From Nitrososphaerota archaeon (GTDB taxonomy: Archaea > Thermoproteota > Nitrososphaeria > Nitrososphaerales > Nitrosopumilaceae): a stretch of 64,000 nucleotides of DNA. Within the stretch, counting starts at the first letter, position 1. Each line of letters begins with the position of its first letter. Below are positions 17,900 to 24,433 of this stretch, one piece after another. The position numbers and the translations under genes are program-made. The stretch spans positions 17,952 to 81,951 of the forward strand of contig JAGWFW010000002.1 in assembly GCA_028867735.1 (NCBI GenBank), read 5' to 3'. Below the pieces are notes generated by a model. The model saw only the letters and a list, made by a program, of their open reading frames with translations. It was not told the DNA's origin and ran no database searches.

Positions 17900-18079
17900 A
17901 TGGCAAAGAACCGCGATTACAAGATTACGGGAAGAAAAGAGCACAAGTTTGGCAAGGGTTCTAGATGGTGCAAAAGATGCGGTGATTACAATGCTGTCAT
18001 TCAAAAATATGATTTAATACTGTGCAGACGATGCTTCAGAGAAGTGGCAAATTCATTGGGGTTTAACAAATTTAGGTGA
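17900..18079 (+). CDS. rps14: 30S ribosomal protein S14 (uS14), zinc-binding
   Basis: Just below the ORF-track cut-off (59 residues). Translation from ATG 17900 gives MAKNRDYKITGRKEHKFGKG, then SRWCKRCGDYNAVI and LCRRCFREVANSLGFNKFR. The CxxC...CxxC zinc ribbon is complete. It lies in the conserved L5-S14-S8 order, with 2 bp to L5 and 4 bp to S8. Confidence 0.93.
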   Translation: MAKNRDYKITGRKEHKFGKGSRWCKRCGDYNAVIQKYDLILCRRCFREVANSLGFNKFR

Positions 18080-18083
18080 TAGT

Positions 18084-18476
18084 ATGCCGGCAACCAATAT
18101 CCTAGCAAACATGTTTGTTACGCTGTACAACAGTGAGGCCAGAAGGAAGGGAGACTGTGTGGTGCTACCAACGTCAAAACTTGCAACCGAGGTACTCAAG
18201 ACTCTGCAAAACCACAACTACATTGGAGAGTTTGAACACGTAGACGACAAAAAGGGCGGCAAGTTCAAAATACAACTGCTGGCGAAGATAAACAAGTGCG
18301 GTGCAATCACGCCAAGATTCAAGGTAAGCAAGGACGGATATGCAAAATGGGAGCAGCAGTATCTGCCATCATATTCTAGGGGAATGCTGATTGTTACAAC
18401 AAACCAGGGTGTAATGTCGCACCATGATGCCATGAACAAGGGAATAGGAGGATTGTTGGTGGGATATGTCTACTGA
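18084..18476 (+). CDS. rps8: 30S ribosomal protein S8 (uS8)
   Basis: A 130-residue uS8: PATNILANMFVTLYNSEARRKGDCVVLPTSKLATEVLKTL and the C-terminal SRGMLIVTTNQGVMSHHDAMNKGIGG. It binds helix 21 of 16S rRNA. The gene overlaps L6 by 11 bases. Confidence 0.95.
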   Translation: MPATNILANMFVTLYNSEARRKGDCVVLPTSKLATEVLKTLQNHNYIGEFEHVDDKKGGKFKIQLLAKINKCGAITPRFKVSKDGYAKWEQQYLPSYSRGMLIVTTNQGVMSHHDAMNKGIGGLLVGYVY

Positions 18477-19023
18477 GCAAGTCGAGATACACGAGACAAC
18501 AATTGAGATACCGGACAAGGTAAAGGTATCTGAAAGCCACAAGATCTTGCACGTGGAAGGCCCTCTTGGAAAGACAAGAAAGAATTTCAAGAAAATCCCA
18601 ATCGACCTCAAGATTGAGGGCAAAAACATTGTTCTAAAATCCCTTGGTACGCGCAAGAGGGACTATGCAATATTCAAGACTGCGGAATCTCTTGTCAGAA
18701 CCATAATCAAGGGAGTCCAGACGGGATACACATTCAAGATGAAGATAGTCTATGCACACTTTCCAATCACAGTCAAGGTAAAGGACGGGCACGTGCATGT
18801 GGAGAATTTCCAGGGAGAGCGTGCTGCCAGAGTCTCAAAAATATTTGGAGATACCAAAGTTGTGGCAAAGGGAGATGACGTTCTGATCACGGGCTCTGTC
18901 CTGACAGATGTCTCTCAAACAGCTGCCAGTCTCCAGCAAAACACCAAAGTCAAAAACAAAGACTCGCGAGTTTTTCTTGACGGAATTTATCTTTTTGAAA
19001 AACATGACGGAATAGAAAAATAA
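18466..19023 (+). CDS. rpl6: 50S ribosomal protein L6 (uL6)
   Basis: Archaeal uL6 of 185 residues (KVSESHKILHVEGPLGKTRKNF ... KIVYAHFPITVKVKDGHVHVENFQGERAARVSKI). It is the last ribosomal protein here. The genes that usually follow in Archaea (L32e, L19e, L18, S5, L30, L15, SecY) are absent; tRNA-Asn comes 45 bp later. Confidence 0.94.
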   Translation: MSTEQVEIHETTIEIPDKVKVSESHKILHVEGPLGKTRKNFKKIPIDLKIEGKNIVLKSLGTRKRDYAIFKTAESLVRTIIKGVQTGYTFKMKIVYAHFPITVKVKDGHVHVENFQGERAARVSKIFGDTKVVAKGDDVLITGSVLTDVSQTAASLQQNTKVKNKDSRVFLDGIYLFEKHDGIEK

Positions 19024-19031
19024 CATCAGCA

Positions 19032-19041
19032 AGAATTAAAT
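19032..19041 (+). promoter_or_regulatory. TATA-like box of tRNA-Asn
   Basis: gaattaaatc is centred about 32 nt upstream of the tRNA 5' end, where an archaeal TATA box is expected. Positional evidence only. Confidence 0.45.
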
Positions 19042-19068
19042 CGGCTTATCCTACGAACAAAGTCTGTT

Positions 19069-19142
19069 GCCGCCCTAGCTCAGCGTGGTAGAGCAGCTGA
19101 CTGTTAATCAGCGGGTCGTCAGTTCAAGTCTGACGGGTGGCG
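19069..19142 (+). tRNA. tRNA-Asn (anticodon GTT)
   Basis: A 74-nt cloverleaf read by hand. Acceptor strands gccgccc and gggtggc pair with one G-T wobble, with discriminator G. The anticodon arm is gctga-ctGTTaa-tcagc (anticodon at 19103-19105). The T arm is gtcag-ttcaagt-ctgac. No intron, and CCA is not encoded. GTT decodes AAC/AAT. It ends the ribosomal gene block. Confidence 0.95.
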
Positions 19143-19150
19143 CTTTAATA

Positions 19151-19172
19151 TTTCTAAATTCGAGTTTTGAAA
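19151..19172 (+). promoter_or_regulatory. 22-bp palindromic element, copy 1
   Basis: tttctaaattcgagttttgaaa, an imperfect inverted repeat around aattcga(a/g)tt with TTTC/GAAA arms, preceded by aata. It lies just downstream of tRNA-Asn and 172 bp upstream of the zinc-ribbon gene. See the separate finding. Confidence 0.5.
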
Positions 19173-19230
19173 CATTGTTTTTCTTACCTGCAGTGCAGTT
19201 ATGGTTGATTCGTATCATTACAATAATATA

Positions 19231-19252
19231 TTTCTAAATTCGAATTGTGAAA
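19231..19252 (+). promoter_or_regulatory. 22-bp palindromic element, copy 2
   Basis: tttctaaattcgaattgtgaaa, directly preceded by the AT-rich aataatata. It lies about 92 bp upstream of the zinc-ribbon start and matches copies 1, 3 and 4. Confidence 0.55.
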
Positions 19253-19331
19253 GATTATGATACGATCACAGTTTGGTTCATTCTATTAGACTGTATAGAT
19301 CTAATACTGATCGCTACATACTCACATATGC

Positions 19332-19337
19332 AGGAGG
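19332..19337 (+). promoter_or_regulatory. Strong Shine-Dalgarno for the zinc-ribbon gene
   Basis: aggagg six bases before TTG 19344 fixes the start at TTG and indicates a leadered transcript for this gene. Confidence 0.75.
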
Positions 19338-19343
19338 TCCGCA

Positions 19344-19619
19344 TTGGCCAGAACAAGACGCGCAAATAGGTATTGCGTGGATTGTGGGGGAAGGCTAGTT
19401 TACTATCCCCGCCTTTCAAACCCAAAAGCTCCAAACGAGTACAGGGTGCTGGTTTATGCATGTCCCGACTGCACTAAAGATTTTGATAAACCAAAGATGT
19501 TCTCAATAAGACGAAACGTGGTAGAAGAGCCGATAGAGACTGTAGAAATAGAGATAGTCCAGGCAAGGGAAAAGGTTCCTCAACCAATAAAAACAGTCAA
19601 GGTGCTTCTTGCAGACTAG
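19344..19619 (+). CDS. Small zinc-ribbon protein
   Basis: A 91-residue protein with one N-terminal zinc ribbon: YCVDCGGRLVYYPR ... VYACPDCTKDF, two CxxC pairs 28 residues apart. The remainder is a beta-strand-rich tail (ETVEIEIVQAREK) with no recognised domain. Zinc ribbons of this kind bind nucleic acid or protein partners. An ideal aggagg supports the TTG start. Two copies of the 22-bp palindrome precede it, so it may be regulated with the genes near 21.4 and 22.4 kb. Specific role unknown. Confidence 0.75.
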   Translation: MARTRRANRYCVDCGGRLVYYPRLSNPKAPNEYRVLVYACPDCTKDFDKPKMFSIRRNVVEEPIETVEIEIVQAREKVPQPIKTVKVLLAD

Positions 19620-19658
19620 CAAAAAGCCCCAGTATTGCCATGTTAAACTAAATCCAGC

Positions 19659-19982
19659 ATGCGTGTCTTTTTTACTCCAAAACTTGAAAATCTGCTTGAA
19701 AAAATAGAGCTGAGTGATTGGAGGCAAAGACTGCGCGAGCCACTGACACACAGCGAGCAATCCTTGTCTGACAACTGGAAATATTGTGCACTCGGGGAGA
19801 GAATACGAAAAGAGGGCAAAGGCCTTGATAAAGTAAAGGACCTGACCCCAGAGGCCATAAAATTGGGATTTAGTTTTTCTACTGCGGTAAAAAGAAGGGA
19901 CAGTACTGCGGCTTTGGAGATTTTGGAGCAAATTGAAAAATTGCCATCAATCTGGCGCAGCTCGTCTGAACCTACTCCATAG
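19659..19982 (+). CDS. Hypothetical helical protein
   Basis: A 107-residue, highly charged, predominantly helical protein (FFTPKLENLLEKIELSDWRQRLREPLTHSEQSLSDNWKYCALGE). I do not recognise a family. Arg/Glu-rich helices and the absence of membrane segments suggest a small cytosolic protein. It follows the zinc-ribbon gene by 39 bp on the same strand. Codon use resembles neighbouring real genes, and the shadow ORFs opposite are less plausible. Confidence 0.6.
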   Translation: MRVFFTPKLENLLEKIELSDWRQRLREPLTHSEQSLSDNWKYCALGERIRKEGKGLDKVKDLTPEAIKLGFSFSTAVKRRDSTAALEILEQIEKLPSIWRSSSEPTP

Positions 19983-20395
19983 GCCGTTTTTTCACATCTT
20001 TTTGATATTTGGGGAGAGGGACTTGAACACAAGTATCTTTCAAAATGGGTAATTTTTGAAAATATTGGGGCACAGTAAAGTGGATCAAAAAAGGGTATTT
20101 TTCACGCAAAAATCTTGCCAAAAACAGGGGTTTAGCTTTTGTTCGCGACCAAATGAGAGATTCAAACTCTTGCTGGGCAATGGGGGTGTTTTGGCCCTTG
20201 GCTGCCATATGCACGCACAAATGTTAAACCCCCCCTGAAAATCGTGTTTTTTGAAAAAATCACGTTCTTCGTGGCACGTGGAAAATAAGCAGGGGTTTAA
20301 CCTTCAAGCATGAATTTTAAAAAACGGGATTTTGTGAAAAAAGTCCATTTAAAACCATTTTATTTTGATCGCAGGCCTGATTCTGGCCTGGTTTT
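19983..20395. other. Gene-free interval with inverted and direct repeats
   Basis: A 413-bp stretch without a convincing gene. It contains a 10-bp inverted repeat, gttaaacccc (20223-20232) and ggggtttaac (20292-20301), around a smaller hairpin-like segment (cgtgttttttgaaaaaatcacg). Further ggggttta copies occur near 20129. The 60-codon ORF at 20056 is not convincing. It may encode a structured RNA or be a relic; see findings. Confidence 0.4.
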
Positions 20396-20548
20396 GTGCC
20401 AAATAGGGGGGTAAAAATAACCCCAAAACATGCCAAAGAACTGAAAATGGTTCTATGCCACAAATGCTCTGACGAAAAGCACGGGGAGTGCATGGGAAAG
20501 GCAGGCATGTTTGACTGCGACTGTGAACTATGCAAGGTACAAAACTAG
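20396..20548 (+). CDS. 50-residue Cys-rich microprotein
   Basis: Read by hand from GTG 20396 to TAG 20548, too short for the track. The C-terminal part has six cysteines in a zinc-site-like pattern: VLCHKCSDEKHGECMGKAGM and FDCDCELCKVQN. Two histidines lie between them. A treble-clef or small zinc finger is plausible. The start could also be ATG 20447, giving 33 residues. The dense Cys pattern is unlikely in non-coding DNA. Function unknown. Confidence 0.5.
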   Translation: MPNRGVKITPKHAKELKMVLCHKCSDEKHGECMGKAGMFDCDCELCKVQN

Positions 20549-20601
20549 GACAAGTCTTGCTCCAAACCTACACTGAACTGCTTATATCAAATATTTGGTA
20601 G

Positions 20602-20970
20602 ATGAAATCCGTGCCAGATATTGATGATGTGACAAAGGCAAAGATAGTGCAGATGATTCTGGATGGTACCACAGAAGATGCCCTTGAAAAGCTAAGCGAG
20701 ATTTACCGGGTAGAAGCGCCGGAAATAACAGTTGGCACAATCAAACGGAAAAGAAGGACTGTCTATGCGGTATATGTTCCAGCCGAAAAGAAGATTTATG
20801 CACTAAACTCTGACATTTTTCGCAACCCGTTTGTCATACTGCACGAGTATTATCACCACATCCGCTCAAAGCTTGGGGTGCACAGGGGCTCGGAAAGACA
20901 CGCCAACATGTATGCTCAAGAGTTCATAGAATCCTATGCCAGAATGGCAAAGTCCAGAACGGAAACATAG
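20602..20970 (+). CDS. Putative small zinc metallopeptidase-like protein (HExxH)
   Basis: A 122-residue protein with HEYYHH in VILHEYYHHIRSKLG, an HExxH zinc site, followed about 15 residues later by SERHANMYAQEF. That spacing resembles the ExxAN motif of ImmA/IrrE-type zincins. The N-terminal half is a short helical region and a beta strand pair (VGTIKRKRRTVYAVYVPAEKKIYALN). A TATA-like cttatatc lies about 14-21 nt before the ATG. I infer a cytosolic metallopeptidase or inactive relative; no substrate is evident. Confidence 0.6.
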   Translation: MKSVPDIDDVTKAKIVQMILDGTTEDALEKLSEIYRVEAPEITVGTIKRKRRTVYAVYVPAEKKIYALNSDIFRNPFVILHEYYHHIRSKLGVHRGSERHANMYAQEFIESYARMAKSRTET

Positions 20971-21041
20971 GTTAGGATTTTTTGGATCTTTGCTATTTGG
21001 GTATTGAATCTGGCGATTGTCTCAAGTTTCAGGGGTTGGAA

Positions 21042-21233
21042 TCATGCTATTGCTTCTGCCTCTATTTCCACAAGTATTTCGGGATCTATGAACTGATTTA
21101 CCTCTACCATTGTACAAGTGGGTCTTATCTTATCAAAAAATTCTGAATGTGCTTTTGCAATCTTCTTCCAATCTTTGATATTGGCTGAAATCCTCACCTG
21201 CACCACATTTTCCAAACTCGTTCTATCATAAAT
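21042..21233 (-). pseudogene. RidA/YjgF family C-terminal remnant
   Basis: A frame on the minus strand, open from just after a stop at 21234-21236 to TGA at 21042, encodes a clear RidA C-terminal half: TSLENVVQVRISANIKDW, FFDKIRPTCTMVEVNQF, ILVEIEAEAIA. RidA enzymes deaminate reactive enamines. The N-terminal half, including the usual start of the fold, is missing and a stop precedes the remaining part, so I call a truncated pseudogene. It is absent from the ORF track. Confidence 0.7.
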
Positions 21234-21380
21234 CTAGTCTAATTCCTACTTCTGGTGGTGTCTTTTTGCTGTTAATGTACTCTCGGGAAATTATCGTGAA
21301 TCATAGTACAATGAATTCATGATACGAATTTTAAACTAAAACAACGCATGTTTTTACCCTTACACTAATTAGGAACAATA
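21234..21380. other. Short AT-rich intergenic segment
   Basis: It holds the decayed upstream part of the RidA remnant and the promoter side of the next gene. No ORF or RNA recognised. Confidence 0.35.
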
Positions 21381-21402
21381 TTTCAAAATTCGAATATGGA
21401 AA
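21381..21402 (+). promoter_or_regulatory. 22-bp palindromic element, copy 3 (overlaps a start codon)
   Basis: tttcaaaattcgaatatggaaa, preceded by acaata. The ATG of the next gene lies inside the right arm, so a bound factor here would block initiation, or the true start is further downstream. Confidence 0.5.
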
Positions 21403-21737
21403 GGTATGAAATCAAGATCTTGGTGTCAAAAAAGCCCACCGATTCACAGTCTAGGAAAATCCAGGAACACTTTATGGAAATGCCACTTGAAGAGATACTG
21501 GCAGGACTAAACTTTGCAAAAAACAGGTGGAAGGCAAAGGACGCCGGAGTCCTAAAGGTAGGAAGAAAAAGCATAATCAAAAAAGAGATCCATTCTATTA
21601 CGTCCGAGCAGGCGCAGTGGAGGCTCAAAAACTGGAAGATGATGATAGCAAATTACAGAAGACTGGGGTACAGTTATCCTACAATATCTCGAATCAAGAA
21701 AATACTGGTTGACCTGAGCAAGAAAAAGTCTAGATAG
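21396..21737 (+). CDS. Hypothetical basic protein
   Basis: A 113-residue Lys/Arg-rich protein (about 25% K+R) with alternating helices: TDSQSRKIQEHFMEMPLEEILAGLNFAKNRW ... RLGYSYPTISRIKKILVDLSKKK. The C-terminal segment looks like a helix pair that could bind nucleic acid. I do not recognise the family. The annotated ATG sits within palindrome copy 3. Its 3' end overlaps the convergent CdvB-like gene by 8 bases. Confidence 0.6.
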   Translation: MERYEIKILVSKKPTDSQSRKIQEHFMEMPLEEILAGLNFAKNRWKAKDAGVLKVGRKSIIKKEIHSITSEQAQWRLKNWKMMIANYRRLGYSYPTISRIKKILVDLSKKKSR

Positions 21738-22404
21738 TCTCTTGCTTTTTCACAGTAGAGGGAAGAGTTGAGGGCAGGTCTGGGATGGACTGTCTCACTT
21801 GACCTTCCAAGACCGCATGTGCCTCCTCTAATATCTGGTTTGTCTCCGAGCTTGTCGTCTCTACAGCAAATGTGTTTTCTGAGTTCATCGATGCTCCTGC
21901 CATGATATCTCCTAGTATGCTTGACAGGTCCTGCATTGAGGAATTTGCCTCTGGCATAAGCCCGCTCAGTCCGGCACCCAATCCCTTGATGATTGACATG
22001 CACGGGCTCAATGTAACCACGACGTCTCCAAGCTCGGATATTGTATTCAACCTGAGCTGAATCTGCTCCATGGCTAGCTTGGCCCCAACTACCATGTTGG
22101 TCATCTTTCTGATTTCGTGTAGCTCAGTTGCGTATGCTTGAGAATACGGTTTATTGTGAGAGCGTACTGACTCTACTACCTTTTTGAAAATATAATCGTC
22201 TTTTTCCTTTAACTTTCTTGAAATTCCATCAAGCTTTGCAATCTGAAGCTGCAGCCTTTTTTGTGCCTCGTCAATCTTTGGCCTAAGAGGGGCATCGGGC
22301 TTTACCTTGTCTATTACCTTCTGTGATATACTGTCCTTTTGCATGTTCCATCTTGCTGCAAAGTTCATGGTTGTGCCTTTGATCTGAATTGGTGTTTTAA
22401 ACAC
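21730..22404 (-). CDS. CdvB/ESCRT-III (Snf7) paralogue
   Basis: A 224-residue helical protein with the ESCRT-III pattern: an N-terminal basic amphipathic stretch (KVKPDAPLRPKIDEAQKRLQLQIAKLD), a long helix (ISRKLKEKDDYIFKKVVESVRSH) and the conserved YATELHEIRKMTNMVVGAKLAMEQIQLRL. CdvB proteins polymerise on membranes and act with CdvA and the Vps4-like CdvC in archaeal division and vesicle budding. No C-terminal winged helix is seen, so this is a short paralogue and not the CdvA-binding CdvB. Palindrome copy 4 lies about 80 bp upstream. The start may be MNFAARW (residue 13). Confidence 0.82.
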   Translation of the reverse strand: MFKTPIQIKGTTMNFAARWNMQKDSISQKVIDKVKPDAPLRPKIDEAQKRLQLQIAKLDGISRKLKEKDDYIFKKVVESVRSHNKPYSQAYATELHEIRKMTNMVVGAKLAMEQIQLRLNTISELGDVVVTLSPCMSIIKGLGAGLSGLMPEANSSMQDLSSILGDIMAGASMNSENTFAVETTSSETNQILEEAHAVLEGQVRQSIPDLPSTLPSTVKKQETI

Positions 22405-22484
22405 TCTTGTTCTGCAATTGGATGTGACTGCAGTGACACTCTGCTGCGGTTACAGTTTTTGAATCATACCTTTGACAAATGATG

Positions 22485-22507
22485 TTTCTAAATTCGAATT
22501 CTGAAAT
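22485..22507 (-). promoter_or_regulatory. 22-bp palindromic element, copy 4
   Basis: On the minus strand it reads caatatttcagaattcgaat plus ttagaaac, the same orientation-specific AATATTTC lead and AATTCGAATT core as copies 1-3. It lies in the 120-bp gap upstream of the CdvB-like gene and downstream of the thioredoxin gene. Confidence 0.55.
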
Positions 22508-22524
22508 ATTGATAATCCAACATA

Positions 22525-23631
22525 TCAGCCAAACGTAAATGTATAGATCTGAAATCCTGGCTTTGCTATCAGGGTAAGAGTGTGCGGACCTGCCTGCGGA
22601 GATGAGATTACGTTGTACAGTCTGTTCTCTGACACGTGGACTGTGCCGTTTTGGGTATCCAGTCCTGCGTCACTGCTTCCAACTGGTTTTCCGTCAAGTA
22701 ATACTTGCACGTCGACTCCTGGGCCTGCTGCCACAATGTGTACGTCTTTTGCGTAATACGACAAAACAATCTTTCCTGTATCAGATGACAGCTTCATGCT
22801 GTCTGACAGGTTCTGCCAGTCTCCGTCAAGATAGAAATGATCCTGTTGCAAGTTTGATGGAAGCGCGTATATTACCGTCAGGTTTGGGTGGAACCCCTCT
22901 TGGTTTCCAATGAAGCTTCGTCCAAGTGCAAAGTCATATCCAAAATAAAGCTCCGGTGTCTGCTGGTCTGAAAACTCGTGCTGCTGCAGATCAACAAGCG
23001 ACATGTTGGCGTTTATGTCAAGTCCAAGTGCTTGTGCGCGCTGGTTAAGTAACTCTTGTATTGTTTTCTCTGTCAAGTCATAATCCCCTTCTCCAAAATG
23101 CGTATGTCGTATGTGTCCTGTATAGTCTGTAATGTATTCTGCAGGCCAGTATCTGTTACCAAATGCATCCCATGTGGCATGATCACTGTCTAGTACAACA
23201 GGATACGTTATGTTGTATTTTTGTACTGCCATCTTTACATTGTCAATGTTTTTTTCAAATTCAAATTCTGGAGAATGAACTCCTACGATGAGCAATCCCC
23301 TGTCTGCATATTTTGCATTCCAGTCTTCAAGATATGGTAGTGTTCGCAAACAGTTGATGCAGCTATAAGTCCAAAAATCATACAACACAACCTTGTTTTT
23401 CATTGCACTCTTTAGCTCGTCAGGCGTGGTATTGATGTATCCCGATATTCCAACAAGATCTGGTGCTACAGGATACTGACTTTCAGATACATTGCCTGAA
23501 ACTGGTTGTGTTAAAATGGAATTGTCTGAAGCTCCCAGCTTGTCAAGTGATTCAAAATACATTGCAACTCCGGCTATTGCACCTATTACGACTATTCCTG
23601 CGATGATTGCGTTTTTGATCTCTTTTTTCAT
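22525..23631 (-). CDS. Membrane-anchored thioredoxin-like protein (TlpA/DipZ-C type)
   Basis: A 368-residue protein with an N-terminal membrane anchor (AIIAGIVVIGAIAGVAMYF), then a redoxin domain with the CxxC active site in YDFWTYSCINCLRTLPYLEDW, and AEYITDYTGHIRHTHFGEGDY. A C-terminal beta-sandwich-like domain follows (residues ~250-368), resembling the C-terminal part of DipZ. It should act outside the membrane in thiol-disulfide exchange. CcdA lies 10 bp upstream in the same operon and would supply electrons. Confidence 0.86.
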   Translation of the reverse strand: MKKEIKNAIIAGIVVIGAIAGVAMYFESLDKLGASDNSILTQPVSGNVSESQYPVAPDLVGISGYINTTPDELKSAMKNKVVLYDFWTYSCINCLRTLPYLEDWNAKYADRGLLIVGVHSPEFEFEKNIDNVKMAVQKYNITYPVVLDSDHATWDAFGNRYWPAEYITDYTGHIRHTHFGEGDYDLTEKTIQELLNQRAQALGLDINANMSLVDLQQHEFSDQQTPELYFGYDFALGRSFIGNQEGFHPNLTVIYALPSNLQQDHFYLDGDWQNLSDSMKLSSDTGKIVLSYYAKDVHIVAAGPGVDVQVLLDGKPVGSSDAGLDTQNGTVHVSENRLYNVISSPQAGPHTLTLIAKPGFQIYTFTFG

Positions 23632-23641
23632 GGGGTATATC

Positions 23642-24373
23642 TCAACCTAACAGTGCGTTATTTAGCAGAGGAAAGCTTGCTATTGCCGCCAACTGGTTTG
23701 TGTAAACCAAGACTCCAAGCGCTATGATGAACGCTCCCATTATTACAGAATAATACTTGAGATGTTTGCTCATTGATTTTATGAATCTTGTAAACCTTGA
23801 GAAGAATATTCCCATCAGTATGAAAGGTATGCCCAGTCCAAGCGAGTAGGAAAGTAGTAAGACAAACGCATGGCCTGGTGAGGTTGCAGCAAGCGTGAGA
23901 ATGCTTCCCAAAATTGGCCCAATGCATGGAGTCCAGCCAGTGGCAAAGGCAAGTCCGAAAACAAAAGAGAGAGGATAGCTTGCGCTTTTTCTGTCCGGAA
24001 GTATCTTTTTTTCAAAGTTTAGCTTGGATATCTTTGAAGATAGCAGCATAAACGACCCGAATGCAATTATTATGATGCCACCTATGTGATTAAAATCTAC
24101 CAAAGCCTTTCCTGCCGTACTTGACAAGACGCTGTTGAGTACCACGCCCAATATTGAAAATACCACTGTAAACCCTGCAACAAAAAATACTGTATTTAGC
24201 AAAATGTTTAGCCTGCTTGCAACAAGGTTGACAGTACCGTTGTTTCTTTGAAGCTCAGACAGTGTAGTTCCGGAAATATATGCAAGAAACGCAGGAATCA
24301 TCGGTAAGATGCATGGGGCAAGAAAAGAACCCAATCCTGCTACTGCTGCAACGCCAATGTCTAGTTCGACCAC
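23642..24373 (-). CDS. ccdA: CcdA/DsbD-type membrane thiol transporter
   Basis: A 243-residue, six-helix membrane protein. The two redox cysteines are in FLAPCILPMIPAFLAYISG and ATGWTPCIGPILGSI, the classic CcdA motif with flanking prolines. It carries reducing equivalents from cytoplasmic thioredoxin across the membrane. Together with the adjacent thioredoxin-like gene it makes a split DipZ. In Thaumarchaeota the likely clients are extracytoplasmic cuproproteins and cytochrome-like proteins, which is inference. Confidence 0.9.
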   Translation of the reverse strand: MVELDIGVAAVAGLGSFLAPCILPMIPAFLAYISGTTLSELQRNNGTVNLVASRLNILLNTVFFVAGFTVVFSILGVVLNSVLSSTAGKALVDFNHIGGIIIIAFGSFMLLSSKISKLNFEKKILPDRKSASYPLSFVFGLAFATGWTPCIGPILGSILTLAATSPGHAFVLLLSYSLGLGIPFILMGIFFSRFTRFIKSMSKHLKYYSVIMGAFIIALGVLVYTNQLAAIASFPLLNNALLG

Positions 24374-24433
24374 AGGTAAATTGTTGCTCTTTTTTATTAA
24401 TACCTTGTTCCAAATCTAATCCAAATCGCTTCC

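Noticed and set aside
20011-20030. Minus-strand sequence resembling a tRNA 3' end (ttcaagtccctctcccc)
   Set aside because: The T stem does not pair and no matching 5' acceptor strand exists nearby, so a tRNA gene or tRNA-fragment att site is not supported.
20056-20238. ORF 20056-20238 (+), 60 codons
   Set aside because: Composition and sequence are not protein-like; the region carries repeats instead.
23696-23712. tggtttgtgtaaacca inverted repeat as a second BirA-like site
   Set aside because: It lies inside the ccdA coding region, has almost no spacer between the half sites, and so does not fit the BirA operator geometry.
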